Source: JAFGMQ01 sp036733345 (lineage in GTDB: Bacteria > Desulfobacterota > DSM-4660 > Desulfatiglandales > Desulfatiglandaceae). Taken from it: a stretch of 47,633 nucleotides of DNA. The DNA lies in contig DAINAR010000025.1 of NCBI GenBank assembly GCA_036733345.1, forward strand, positions 1 to 47,633. The letters are read 5' to 3'. The notes under the pieces were generated by a model. The model was not told where the DNA came from, ran no database searches, and saw only the letters and a program-made list of their open reading frames with translations. This document shows, in pieces, positions 26,660 to 35,078 of the stretch (within the stretch, counting starts at the first letter, position 1; every line of letters starts with the position of its first letter). The position numbers were made by a program, and so were the translations under genes.

Positions 26660-27178
26660 TTACTTTGGAATAATGACCATTGTTATTCTGTTTCCGGCTT
26701 CCCGGGTGGGAGGCTGTTCTATTGTTCCAATATCTTTTACTTCTTCAGCCACCCTGGCAAGCAATTCAAAACCGGCATCAGCATAGGCTATTTCTCGGCC
26801 TCTAAAAAATATACTGACCTTTACACGGTCTTTTTTTCCCAGGAACTTAATTAGATTCTTTATTTTGAAGTTTAGATCATGGTCTTCAGTGTTTGGCCTG
26901 AGCTTAATCTCTTTCAATTGTGCAGACCGGCTTTTTTTGCGGGCCTCCTGAATCTTTTTACTTGCCTGATATTTGAACTTTCCGTAATCCATCACCCTGC
27001 AGACAGGGGGATTGGATGTTGGTGCAACCTCTACGAGGTCTAATCCTTCTTTTACTGCAAGGTTGAGTGCTTCCTGGGGACTCATAATGCCAAGCTGTTC
27101 ACCTTCAGACGAAATTAGCCTGACCATCTTAGCACGAATCTGTTCATTAATCCTGATTTCATCGACTTTTTTTACTAT
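26660..27178 (-). CDS. infC: Translation initiation factor IF-3, apparent AUA start
   Basis: 172 aa from the proposed start. IF-3 binds the 30S subunit and rejects non-canonical start codons. The N-terminal domain (EIRINEQIRAKMVRLISSEG, then EQLGIM) and the C-terminal domain (LKEIKLRPNTEDHDLNFKI) are complete. The first ATG (27127) would cut off the conserved RINEQIR strand. Upstream in frame there is no ATG, GTG or TTG; an ATA (27176-27178) stands eight bases after an AGGAGG made by the last codons of thrS. Rare start codons (AUU in E. coli, AUC in Myxococcus) are the basis of IF-3 autoregulation, so AUA fits the same logic. Confidence 0.9.
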   Translation of the reverse strand: MVKKVDEIRINEQIRAKMVRLISSEGEQLGIMSPQEALNLAVKEGLDLVEVAPTSNPPVCRVMDYGKFKYQASKKIQEARKKSRSAQLKEIKLRPNTEDHDLNFKIKNLIKFLGKKDRVKVSIFFRGREIAYADAGFELLARVAEEVKDIGTIEQPPTREAGNRITMVIIPK

Positions 27179-27192
27179 GGCTATTACCTCCT
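27176..27192 (-). promoter_or_regulatory. infC ribosome binding site with AUA start codon
   Basis: Minus strand reads AGGAGGTAATAGCCATA. The AGGAGG overlaps the thrS stop (AGG AGG TAA) and the ATA lies eight bases downstream. An earlier in-frame ATA (27182-27184) is too close to the Shine-Dalgarno. Confidence 0.75.
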
Positions 27193-29100
27193 TTTTTTAC
27201 ATTCACCGGAAATCAGGTCAATAAATTCCTCCGTTCTCATGAAAGGAAGATTTTGACCGCTTCTCTGCCTTGGAGTTACTCCCTCTTCTTCACACTCCTT
27301 ATCGCCAATGATCAGCATGTAAGGAATTTTTTCCAACTGTGCCTCTCTAACCTTAAGGCTCAACTTCTCATTTCTGAAATCCGTTTCGGTTCTTATACTC
27401 ATGCTGTTTAGTCTTTCCAGCACTTTTTTACCAAACTCAATATTCCTGTCAGTTACAGTGAGTATTTTAACCTGGACCGGCGCAAGCCAGGTGGGAAGGG
27501 CTCCGGCATAATGCTCGATCAAAACCCCTATGAATCTCTCAATGGCCCCTAAAACCACACGGTGAATCATGGCAGGCCGATGTTTTTGCCCATCTTTATC
27601 AATATAAACCAGGTTGAATCTTTCGGGAAGAGTAAAATCGCACTGTATTGTGGCGCACTGCCATTTTCTTCCCAGGGCATCCTTCAATTTTATGTCAATT
27701 TTAGGGCCGTAAAAGGCACCATCCCCTTCGTTGATATCATAAGGCAGTCGATTTTCCTCCATTGCCTTAATAAGGGCTGTTGTACCCAGTTCCCAATCTT
27801 TGTCTGAACCTATTGATTTTTCAGGACGAGTGCTGATTTCCAGTTCGTAGTCGAAGTTGAATATGGACATAATTTCTTTTACGAAGTCGAGCACTCCCTT
27901 GATTTCGTCATTCAGCTGCCCGGGTGTACAGAGTATATGCGCGTCATCCTGGGTAAATTCTCTTGCCCTCATAAGTCCATGCAGGACACCGGAACGTTCA
28001 TGCCTGTGGACAGTCCCCAACTCGAAATAACGTTTTGGCAGGTCCCTGTAGCTTCTGATTTTAGAGCCGTAAATCAGCATATGCGAGAGGCAGTTCATTG
28101 GCTTGATGCCGTATGAATTGTCGTCAATCACAGTAAAGTACATGTTATCACGGTAATTTTCAAAATGTCCGGATTTTTTCCATAATTCAGTTTTTAAAAT
28201 CGTCGGCCCTTTGACCAGCTCATATCCCCTTTTCAGGTGTTCCTGTATCTCGAATTCTTCAATAATATGCCTCAGCATGGCACCTTTCGGGTGCCAGACA
28301 ATCATTCCTGCTCCAACCTCTTCATAAGTGTTGAAAAGACCGAGCTGAGGGCCTAATTTGACATGGTTCCTTTTTTGTGCTTCTTCAAGCTTGTTCAGGT
28401 GCTGCTTTAAACTCTTCCTGTCGGCAAAGGCTACTCCATAAATGCGGCTGAGCATTGCCCTGTTTTCATCACCCCTCCAGTAAGCACCTGCCACCTTGGT
28501 CAGGTGAAAGGCCTTGACCATTTTGGTGGATGGGATATGAGGACCCCGGCATAAATCAGTAAATGTCCCCTGGGAATATAGAGAAACCTTTTCAGCACCC
28601 AGGTCATTGATTAATTCGACCTTGTAATCTTCGCCCTGGCTCTGGAAAAAATCAACTGCATCTGAGCTTGACAATTCCTTTCGTGAGAAGGGGAGATCAG
28701 CATCGATAATCTCTTTCATTTTCTCTTCAATGATCGGAAGATCTTCTTCTTTTAATGGACGTTCGTAATCAAAATCATAATAAAATCCGTCCTGTATGGA
28801 AGGGCCAATGGTTACTTTTATCCCGGGAAACAGCTCTTTAACAGCCATAGCCATTACATGAGACGTGCTGTGCCTCAGTATTTCAAGCCCTTCCTCAGAA
28901 TTGATATAAACCGGTTCAAGTTCTGATTCGTTGTCAATTGTACCTGAAAGATCACGCAGAATACCATTAACCCTGGCAGCAACAACTCCATCAATATTTT
29001 TAACCTTGAAAAGGTGCAATGCATCAATAACTGGTAATGGATCCACAAGGATGCTTCCAGAGGTTTGTCCTTTCAAATGAATTTCAAAAGGTTTTGCCAT
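27184..29100 (-). CDS. thrS: Threonyl-tRNA synthetase
   Basis: 638 aa, full length. Domains in order: TGS (1-60), editing domain with the HSTSHV zinc-site motif (about residues 77-82), class II catalytic core and anticodon-binding domain (from about 540, PVQVKILTVTDRN). Core zinc ligands are recognisable in KPMNCLSHML and TQDDAHI, and motif 3 in MIHRVVLGAIERFIG. It heads the operon and overlaps the infC Shine-Dalgarno. Its leader carries a hairpin that could mediate control. Confidence 0.98.
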   Translation of the reverse strand: MAKPFEIHLKGQTSGSILVDPLPVIDALHLFKVKNIDGVVAARVNGILRDLSGTIDNESELEPVYINSEEGLEILRHSTSHVMAMAVKELFPGIKVTIGPSIQDGFYYDFDYERPLKEEDLPIIEEKMKEIIDADLPFSRKELSSSDAVDFFQSQGEDYKVELINDLGAEKVSLYSQGTFTDLCRGPHIPSTKMVKAFHLTKVAGAYWRGDENRAMLSRIYGVAFADRKSLKQHLNKLEEAQKRNHVKLGPQLGLFNTYEEVGAGMIVWHPKGAMLRHIIEEFEIQEHLKRGYELVKGPTILKTELWKKSGHFENYRDNMYFTVIDDNSYGIKPMNCLSHMLIYGSKIRSYRDLPKRYFELGTVHRHERSGVLHGLMRAREFTQDDAHILCTPGQLNDEIKGVLDFVKEIMSIFNFDYELEISTRPEKSIGSDKDWELGTTALIKAMEENRLPYDINEGDGAFYGPKIDIKLKDALGRKWQCATIQCDFTLPERFNLVYIDKDGQKHRPAMIHRVVLGAIERFIGVLIEHYAGALPTWLAPVQVKILTVTDRNIEFGKKVLERLNSMSIRTETDFRNEKLSLKVREAQLEKIPYMLIIGDKECEEEGVTPRQRSGQNLPFMRTEEFIDLISGECKKRR

Positions 29101-29121
29101 ATTATTTGCCTAAAGAAAATA

Positions 29122-29159
29122 AGGCATCCGAATTAAACAAAACAATAACTCAGATGCCT
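29122..29159 (-). promoter_or_regulatory. Hairpin in the thrS leader
   Basis: Inverted arms AGGCATC and GATGCCT (extended by GA/TC after one mismatch) enclose an AT-rich loop, about 20 bp before the thrS start. In E. coli, ThrRS represses its own mRNA by binding leader hairpins. Here no tRNA-Thr anticodon-like loop is obvious, so it is only a candidate. Confidence 0.35.
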
Positions 29160-29307
29160 CATGATTGTTTGCTTTTTACGATGTTCTTCAATCCTTTTAA
29201 TATAATTTCAGAGGCGATTTCAAAATGCCCCTTTTTTTCCACTCTTTGCCTCATGTTCCAAATTCAGTCATCAATATATTCAATAAATGCTTGTAAGTTA
29301 CTCCTGT

Positions 29308-29414
29308 GAGACCTTTGAAATTTGTTATTTCCCTGTCTGCCGCGGCACAGGCAGGGAGGGGTGTTTTCCCCCTTAGGCCGAAATTACAAATAACGATAGT
29401 TTTGAAAAGGTCTC
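29308..29414. repeat. 107-bp MITE-like element with GAGACCTTT ends
   Basis: Terminal inverted repeats GAGACCTTTGAAA (left) and, on the other strand, GAGACCTTTTCAAA (right). Inside, TTTGTTATTTC and AAATAACGATA also pair, and a GC-rich hairpin (CCCTGTCTGCC...GGCAGGGAGG) lies in the middle. There is no coding content. The rest of the thrS-tRNA gap (29160-29689) is AT-rich without a supported gene. Confidence 0.7.
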
Positions 29415-29646
29415 CCTGTTTTATTTAGGAGATATAACTGCCGCTGGTTAAATTCGGAGATAATAAACAGCCTTATCTCATAGAATTTTATATCTTTTTA
29501 TACACTTTACAAATATAAAAAAAGCAGCAAATTAAAAAGGTATTGCATATAGAATTTTTAGTTGCCAAGCATGCCATATCCCAAATAAAACTTTGTACTT
29601 ATAAATAATAGCAAAAAGAAAAGCAAGGAAAAAAGTTTTCAGAAAT

Positions 29647-29679
29647 AAAAAAAGGGATTGTGCCAACTATCGCAACCCC
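29647..29679 (-). terminator. Rho-independent terminator after tRNA-Val
   Basis: Minus strand: stem GGGGTTG/CAATCCC (one G-U pair), 12-base loop, then a run of seven T. It lies 11 bp downstream of the tRNA 3' end. Confidence 0.8.
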
Positions 29680-29689
29680 TTGATTTTTC

Positions 29690-29764
29690 TGGTAGGCACG
29701 AAGGGATTTGAACCCTTGACCCCTACCGTGTCAGGGTAGTGCTCTCCCCCTGAGCTACGTGCCT
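29690..29764 (-). tRNA. tRNA-Val (GAC)
   Basis: Cloverleaf on the minus strand: acceptor AGGCACG pairs with CGTGCCT, discriminator A and encoded CCA. The D arm is GCTC..GAGC, and the anticodon arm CTACC-CTGACAC-GGTAG gives anticodon GAC (valine, GUC/GUU codons). The T arm contains GGTTCAAATCC. A terminator follows directly. Confidence 0.95.
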
Positions 29765-29859
29765 GTTTATTTGTGCTCTAATTATCAATAGAAAAACAGT
29801 ATGTCAAGTCGTATTCTGCTATGAATGAAATGATTTTTTAAGCGCCCATGAATATCCAA

Positions 29860-30402
29860 TTAATCGTCAAGAGGACCTTCGCCCATCATGCGAAACCAGT
29901 AACGCATGTAATGAAGACCTGAGCTGATTGTCAAGATTCCTGTGATCCAGAAAAGATAATCTGAGAATATTGAAAGAACATGGAATATGCTTTGAGCAAG
30001 GGCAACAAATACTGTGGTGATTTGAAGACATGTTGTCAGTTTGCTCAGGATAGATGGTTTTATGGTGAAATTTGAATTATTAAGGAAGATAATCAATACG
30101 CCCAGAAGGATCATGACGTCCCTGGTGATTACAACAACAGACAGCCAGGGCGGGACAAAGTGTTTTACAGGCAGAACAACAAAGGCTCCGATCAAAAGAA
30201 TTTTGTCTGCAAGAGGGTCAAGATATGCTCCCAGTTCACTCTTTTGATTAAACATTCTGGCAATTAATCCATCAGCGGCATCACTGATGCCGGCCAGTAT
30301 AAAGACAACCAGCGCAGAAGGGAATCTTTCATCTAGAATAAATATAATAAAGATAGGTGCCAGAATTATTCTGATGGTTGTAATGAGATTGGGTATGGTC
30401 AT
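29860..30402 (-). CDS. pgsA: CDP-diacylglycerol--glycerol-3-phosphate 3-phosphatidyltransferase
   Basis: 180 aa inner-membrane enzyme that makes phosphatidylglycerol phosphate from CDP-diacylglycerol and glycerol-3-phosphate. The CDP-alcohol phosphotransferase motif is complete: D41, D44, G45, A48, R49, G58, D62 and D66 (SDAADGLIAR ... LGAYLDPLAD). The N-terminus MTIPNLITTIRI is typical, and about five or six membrane segments are visible. Related CDP-alcohol transferases share the motif, so the acceptor is assigned by the close PgsA-like N-terminus and size. Confidence 0.9.
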   Translation of the reverse strand: MTIPNLITTIRIILAPIFIIFILDERFPSALVVFILAGISDAADGLIARMFNQKSELGAYLDPLADKILLIGAFVVLPVKHFVPPWLSVVVITRDVMILLGVLIIFLNNSNFTIKPSILSKLTTCLQITTVFVALAQSIFHVLSIFSDYLFWITGILTISSGLHYMRYWFRMMGEGPLDD

Positions 30403-30909
30403 AAATCCCCGACAATAGAAATTTCTTTTTCAAGATTAACGGCATGGTAATAAGTCTGGTTTCTGCCTGCCTCTTCATTTTGCTTCCTGCATTTTTATTG
30501 CATTGTTTATGTCAGGATATTCGCAGACACAGCACTACTGCAAAATTTAAAATTATTATTAACACGGCAGTAATATGTATTAATGTTGTCCCAGCCAGGG
30601 GCTGATAAACCAGCCAAAAACACAGGCTGGTAAAATTTCGAGCCCCGAATCAAGCACGGGGCAGGCTTATCAGGTCCGGCATGACGATTTGTATTTTTAA
30701 TCTCTTCGGGTTAAATTCCCCGAAGCTTGCTTCGTCTTGTCATCCCGGACTTGATCCGGGATCCAGTCAAGCATGTTTCTGGATTCCGGCTTTCGCCGGA
30801 ATGACGGTTGATACCCCGTAGCTTGCTGTGGGGTAGTTCATTTGCCGGAGTAATAAACTGTTGACACAGCACTCGAAATGAAGACAGTCATTGTGCGCTT
30901 GCCAGAGCC
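30403..30909. repeat. Gene-free stretch built of dispersed repeats (core 30557-30856)
   Basis: The right end TTGCCGGAGTAATAAAC matches the right end of the 152-bp element between miaA and mutL. The left end (TTATTAACACGGCAGTAATAT) is a degenerate form of its left end. Inside are a GGGGCAGGCTTATCAGGTCC block shared with that element, the block shared with 76-114 (at 30718), and a hairpin ATTCCGGC/GCCGGAAT with a GAAA loop on the minus strand (30783-30802). It appears to be repeats inserted into repeats. No gene is supported. Confidence 0.75.
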
Positions 30910-32088
30910 TCATAGCGTGGCCTGTTCAATTTCAAATAAAATTTTTCCATCCTCAGTTATTTTGAAATATAATGGAAACGGAAGATTTTCGTGATTCAAA
31001 ACATTTTGTATGAATTTATCCTTATCTCCTTGAAAGTCAACGTTAAAATAGATGGAATCTCCCCTTACATTTGTCTGAATAACGGATTTCAATCCGTTTA
31101 TATCTTTGATTAAAAAATCTTTAAAGATTTTTGATTGCTTAAAGGAACTTATATTTTCAAGTATAATTGTGAAGGTATGGATCTTTGCTTTATCTGACGT
31201 AACTGAACGGATTATTAATGGGCTTATTTCTGAAGCCAGAAGGTTAACTATTTTCTCAATCGTATCCATCTTCTTGCTGCTGTTTTCAATTTCCGGACTT
31301 ATATTTCCGGACTTCATCCCTTCACATATTTTAACTCCTTTATTTACATCAAAGGCCTTAAGAGTCAGTGAAATGTAGTTGTTATTGACTGACTCGCATT
31401 TGCCATAAAGAACGACATCAGCAAAAAAAAGCCTGCCCCAGCGCAATATGCTTTCATCCAAAAGATCATGCGACCTCAAATCTTCAGTGATTTCATTAGC
31501 TGGAATGCCTGATGTCCTGTTTGCCGCAATGAAACCTCTTTTCTGAAACTCCTGGTGCAAGGCAAGTTCTATTAGACTCAAATCAGTATGTGATTCAGGA
31601 TCCTGCCACCAGAAAGATTCCCACCCATGATTTACCTCAGAAACAAGAAAGAGTACCTTGATGTCCGGATAATCATTCAGTACAAGCGCTGCATCTCTAA
31701 GCGTATCGTTTATTAGATTCTCATTAATTTTTAAATGGACAAGGACATTATATTCATTATCATTGCTGTATTCCGACAATATATTAAAGCTCTCAATTCC
31801 TTCTTTAGAACCTGGGATAATATCCCGTACAAGTCTCTGGAAATTATTAACAACTCCCTTTTTTCCAATCCTGACAAGGAGATACCTTTCAATACCCTTT
31901 ATTAATGCGTTTGAAATGGCACATGCCTTTGCCTGAGCGAGGTTGCCATCTGCCATAGAACATGTTCCAAAGACAATAACCTCATTCTGTCCCTGTTTTT
32001 CTCCTGTTTCGGCACCCGGATAGTCTGCAGCAGAAAAGAAAAGACATAAAAAGAAACATATTATTAATAATACGATTTTATTTTTCAT
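30910..32088 (-). CDS. Secreted protein with a FlgT-N-like N-terminal region
   Basis: 392 aa. A signal peptide (hydrophobic residues 4-20) is followed by VIVFGTCSMADGNLAQAKAC, then ISNALIKGIERYLL. This pattern (an 'added-name' motif followed by a long helix) is seen in FlgT/LPP20-type periplasmic proteins. The rest contains a region like other flagellar or lipoprotein assembly factors (DVVLYGKCESVNNNYISLTL) but is not clearly assigned. No flagellar genes are nearby. A periplasmic or outer-membrane-associated role is likely; the function is unknown. It lies between pgsA and miaA and has its own upstream gap of about 100 bp. Confidence 0.55.
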   Translation of the reverse strand: MKNKIVLLIICFFLCLFFSAADYPGAETGEKQGQNEVIVFGTCSMADGNLAQAKACAISNALIKGIERYLLVRIGKKGVVNNFQRLVRDIIPGSKEGIESFNILSEYSNDNEYNVLVHLKINENLINDTLRDAALVLNDYPDIKVLFLVSEVNHGWESFWWQDPESHTDLSLIELALHQEFQKRGFIAANRTSGIPANEITEDLRSHDLLDESILRWGRLFFADVVLYGKCESVNNNYISLTLKAFDVNKGVKICEGMKSGNISPEIENSSKKMDTIEKIVNLLASEISPLIIRSVTSDKAKIHTFTIILENISSFKQSKIFKDFLIKDINGLKSVIQTNVRGDSIYFNVDFQGDKDKFIQNVLNHENLPFPLYFKITEDGKILFEIEQATL

Positions 32089-32192
32089 CTTTGCCTCAAT
32101 ATTTCTTAGGTATTGATATTTTTATCCCCAATGCCGGTTCCAGGTTAATGCACCGTCAGATAAGCCCGTTGTTCTTAAACTGCATTGCTATT

Positions 32193-33143
32193 TTAAAGTT
32201 TAGATTGAGATGTTTCAATAAGAAAATTACGAATTGTATCTAATGCAAATTCATAATTTTGAGGATCGATCCAGATAAATTCCGGGTCAGACCTGAACCA
32301 GGTAATCTGTCTTTTTGCATATCTTCGTGTATCCATTTGCAGTTTATGGGTTGCTTCCTCGATAGACCACTCACCTTTTAAATATTTTATCATATGCCTG
32401 TACCCAATTGACTTCATGGGTTTGAGATCAGGTGAGTACCCTTTTTTTAAAATTTTTTCAGTTTCTTCCGGCAACCCGGCCTCAACCATGGCCACACTGC
32501 GATCGTTTATCCGCTGATAAAGGTTTTCCCTGTCCACATTCAAACATAATTTTAGCGTAAGCAGATTTTGATCTTTGAAACCATGATTTTTTTTCAGATC
32601 CGAAAGAGGCCTGTTCGTAAGAAAAATAATTTCAAGTGCCCTTATAATTCTTATCCGGTCATTCGGATGAATTGTATCAGCAGATTCGGGATCCAGCTTT
32701 CCCAGTCTTTGATGGAGTGCATCTGATCCCAGTTTTTCACATTCCTTCTTTAGCTTTTCTCTTATTTTCAGGTCTGTCCGGGGACAATATAAAAGACCTT
32801 TGATTAGGCCTTTTATATAGAGCCCGCTGCCTCCAACGATAAAGCATGTATTTCCTCTTGAGTTTATGTCTGAAATTACAGGGAGGGCCATGGAACGGTA
32901 TATTGCAGTATTGAATTCTTCATCAGGATCAGCAACATCTATAAGATGGTGAATGATACCCTTTCTTTCTTCAATTCCCGGTTTGGCCGTGCCAATATCC
33001 AGACCCCGATAAACCTGCATGGAATCTGCGTTTATGATTTCACCTTTTAAACCAAGGGCCAGGTCAATGCCCAGTTGAGTTTTGCCGCTGGCGGTTGGTC
33101 CGGCGATGACGATGGCCTTAGATCGTTTTTGCGAGTTCATCAA
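32193..33143 (-). CDS. miaA: tRNA dimethylallyltransferase
   Basis: 316 aa, normal length. MiaA transfers the dimethylallyl group to N6 of A37 in tRNAs reading UNN codons. The P-loop GPTASGKT (15-22), the INADSMQVYRGLDIGTAKP block and the DTRRYAKRQITWFR C-terminal motif are present. The mutL-miaA neighbourhood is common in proteobacteria; here a 152-bp repeat element separates them. Confidence 0.97.
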   Translation of the reverse strand: MMNSQKRSKAIVIAGPTASGKTQLGIDLALGLKGEIINADSMQVYRGLDIGTAKPGIEERKGIIHHLIDVADPDEEFNTAIYRSMALPVISDINSRGNTCFIVGGSGLYIKGLIKGLLYCPRTDLKIREKLKKECEKLGSDALHQRLGKLDPESADTIHPNDRIRIIRALEIIFLTNRPLSDLKKNHGFKDQNLLTLKLCLNVDRENLYQRINDRSVAMVEAGLPEETEKILKKGYSPDLKPMKSIGYRHMIKYLKGEWSIEEATHKLQMDTRRYAKRQITWFRSDPEFIWIDPQNYEFALDTIRNFLIETSQSKL

Positions 33144-33167
33144 AAATACGATATAAAATTTCAGGTT

Positions 33168-33319
33168 TTATTACTCCGGCAATAATATATGTCAATGTTG
33201 TCATTCCGGCGAAAGCCGGAATCCACAATGATTTCCACTGGATGCCCCCGAACAGGAATCCGGGGCAGGCTTATCAAGTCCGGCATGACGATTGATGTTT
33301 TTAATCGCCGGAGTAATAA
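33168..33319. repeat. 152-bp MITE-like element between mutL and miaA
   Basis: Perfect 13-bp terminal inverted repeats TTATTACTCCGGC (33168-33180) and GCCGGAGTAATAA (33307-33319). Inside are an ATTCCGGC-GAAA-GCCGGAAT hairpin (33203-33222) and a GGGGCAGGCTTATCAAGTCC block shared with the 30.6-kb region. It fills the 210-bp gap between two genes that would otherwise be adjacent. Confidence 0.85.
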
Positions 33320-33353
33320 TGTCCATAAGCCGCAAGTTAACTTACATGAATTT

Positions 33354-35075
33354 TCATAATGTTCTCTTAAAGATTTTTTCGATCTCTGCATAGGAGAATT
33401 CCTTGAATGTTGGTCTTCCATGAGGGCAGTTTGTTGGTAAATCAGTACTATTTAAGTCACTTATGAGATTTGTCATCTCCTCATGGCTCATAATGTAGCC
33501 TGCCCTGATAGCGCCGTGGCATGCAATGACGGTTAAGACCCTGTCAAGTACAGTATCATCCTGCAGTTTCCCCTCGTCCAGTTCTGCTATCAGCTCTGAG
33601 ATAAAAGAATCCCACTTAACATTTTTAAGAATGGCCGGTACTGATCTCAACAGAAATGTGTTGCCCCCGAAATGGCTGAGCTCTATGCCGAAATCAGAAA
33701 GACGCTCTCCTTTTTCAAGAACAATTCTTTTTTCTTTTTCTGTCATTTCGAGCTCAAACGGGATCAGGAGATTCTGGGCTTCGATAACAGCAGATCCAAG
33801 GCTTTTTTTCAGGTTTTCATAGACAATTCGTTCATGAGCAGCATGCTGATCAACCATTAGAAGTCCATTTTTTACCTGGCATAGTATGTATGTATTTCCC
33901 AATTGTCCTATGATTTTTGAATTATCTGTAAAAACCAGATTCTCATTTTTATGTGTCTCAAATCTGCCGGTAGTATTTTCAGGTGTTGGAAAATACATTA
34001 ATCCAGGCTCTGAAACCGACTCAAAGCTTTTCTCCATGCTTTCCAGTTTCTCATACCTTTTGGGTGAGTTGCCTGGAAATGTATTAAAGGAGTTCGAAAA
34101 TGCCTTTTCAATGGTAGATGCAATTGCCTTAAAAACAGCAGGTCCTTCATGAAATCGAACCTCCTGTTTGGCTGGATGGACATTAACATCAACCTTTGAC
34201 GGGTCAATCTCAATAAAGACAACAGCTTGAGGATACTGTCCTTTCATTAGCCGCTTTCCGTATCCTTCTATTACAGCCCTGGTAACAAGACGGTCTCTAA
34301 TGTTCCGGCCGTTTACATAGATGAAAAGACGGTCACCTTTTGTTCTGGAAAATTCGGGAGGCGCAAGATAACTGTTAACAGACATGTCCGGAAATTGTTC
34401 ATTTCCCTGCTTCATTGATTCAACTACTTTCAGTCCCATCAAAGCGGAGAGCCGGGAAAGATGTTCCTTTGAAGCCGGAAGGTTTATTATGTTTTTTGCA
34501 GAATCATCCAGTTTGAAGTTAATTCCAGGGAATCCCAGTGCTGTTCGGAAAAAAGAGTCAATAATGTAATTTAATTCAGTCTGTGAAGTGCGTAAGAACT
34601 TCTGCCTTGCCGGCACGTTGAAAAACAGTCCCTTTGCTTCAATTATTGTTCCTGCAGGAGATCCGGTTTCTTCAATTTCAATCAATTTTCCGCCGTTAAT
34701 CTTGAGCCTGTGGCCTGTTAGCTTGTCTTTAGGCCGGGATGTGATCTTCATTCTTGAGACAGAGGCAATACTTGGCAATGCTTCTCCTCTAAACCCAAGA
34801 GACTTTATGGAAAAGAGATCCGACGCATTTTCTATTTTGCTTGTTGCATGTCTTTCAACCGACAGGAGGAGGTCATCTCTAGACATGCCTGTGCCATTAT
34901 CAATGACTTTTATTAGTCTTTTACCTCCGTTTTCTACAGTGATAACAATTCTGTCAGCAGAGGCATCAATGCTGTTGTCGATGAGTTCTCTTAAAACTGA
35001 GGCCGGCCTGTCAATGACTTCACCGGCTGCGATCTGTGAAGCAACCTGTTCTGGAAGGATCCTTATGATATTCAT
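33354..35075 (-). CDS. mutL: DNA mismatch repair protein MutL, endonuclease type
   Basis: 573 aa. The N-terminal GHKL ATPase has E29 and N33 (RELIDNSIDAS), DNGTGM and GFRGEAL. The C-terminal domain has the metal-dependent nicking motif DQHA(x2)E(x4)E (DQHAAHERIVYE), ACHGAIRAG and the CPHGRP motif. It is therefore the nicking type found in bacteria without MutH/Dam, unlike E. coli MutL. It starts three bases after the stop of the upstream phospholipase-like gene. Confidence 0.97.
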   Translation of the reverse strand: MNIIRILPEQVASQIAAGEVIDRPASVLRELIDNSIDASADRIVITVENGGKRLIKVIDNGTGMSRDDLLLSVERHATSKIENASDLFSIKSLGFRGEALPSIASVSRMKITSRPKDKLTGHRLKINGGKLIEIEETGSPAGTIIEAKGLFFNVPARQKFLRTSQTELNYIIDSFFRTALGFPGINFKLDDSAKNIINLPASKEHLSRLSALMGLKVVESMKQGNEQFPDMSVNSYLAPPEFSRTKGDRLFIYVNGRNIRDRLVTRAVIEGYGKRLMKGQYPQAVVFIEIDPSKVDVNVHPAKQEVRFHEGPAVFKAIASTIEKAFSNSFNTFPGNSPKRYEKLESMEKSFESVSEPGLMYFPTPENTTGRFETHKNENLVFTDNSKIIGQLGNTYILCQVKNGLLMVDQHAAHERIVYENLKKSLGSAVIEAQNLLIPFELEMTEKEKRIVLEKGERLSDFGIELSHFGGNTFLLRSVPAILKNVKWDSFISELIAELDEGKLQDDTVLDRVLTVIACHGAIRAGYIMSHEEMTNLISDLNSTDLPTNCPHGRPTFKEFSYAEIEKIFKRTL

Positions 35076-35078
35076 ACT

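Noticed and set aside
33354..35075. Possible divergence of the MutL ATPase motif (ELIDN instead of ELVEN)
   Set aside because: The catalytic Glu and Mg-binding Asn are intact; Asp for the intervening Glu is a mild change, not loss of function.
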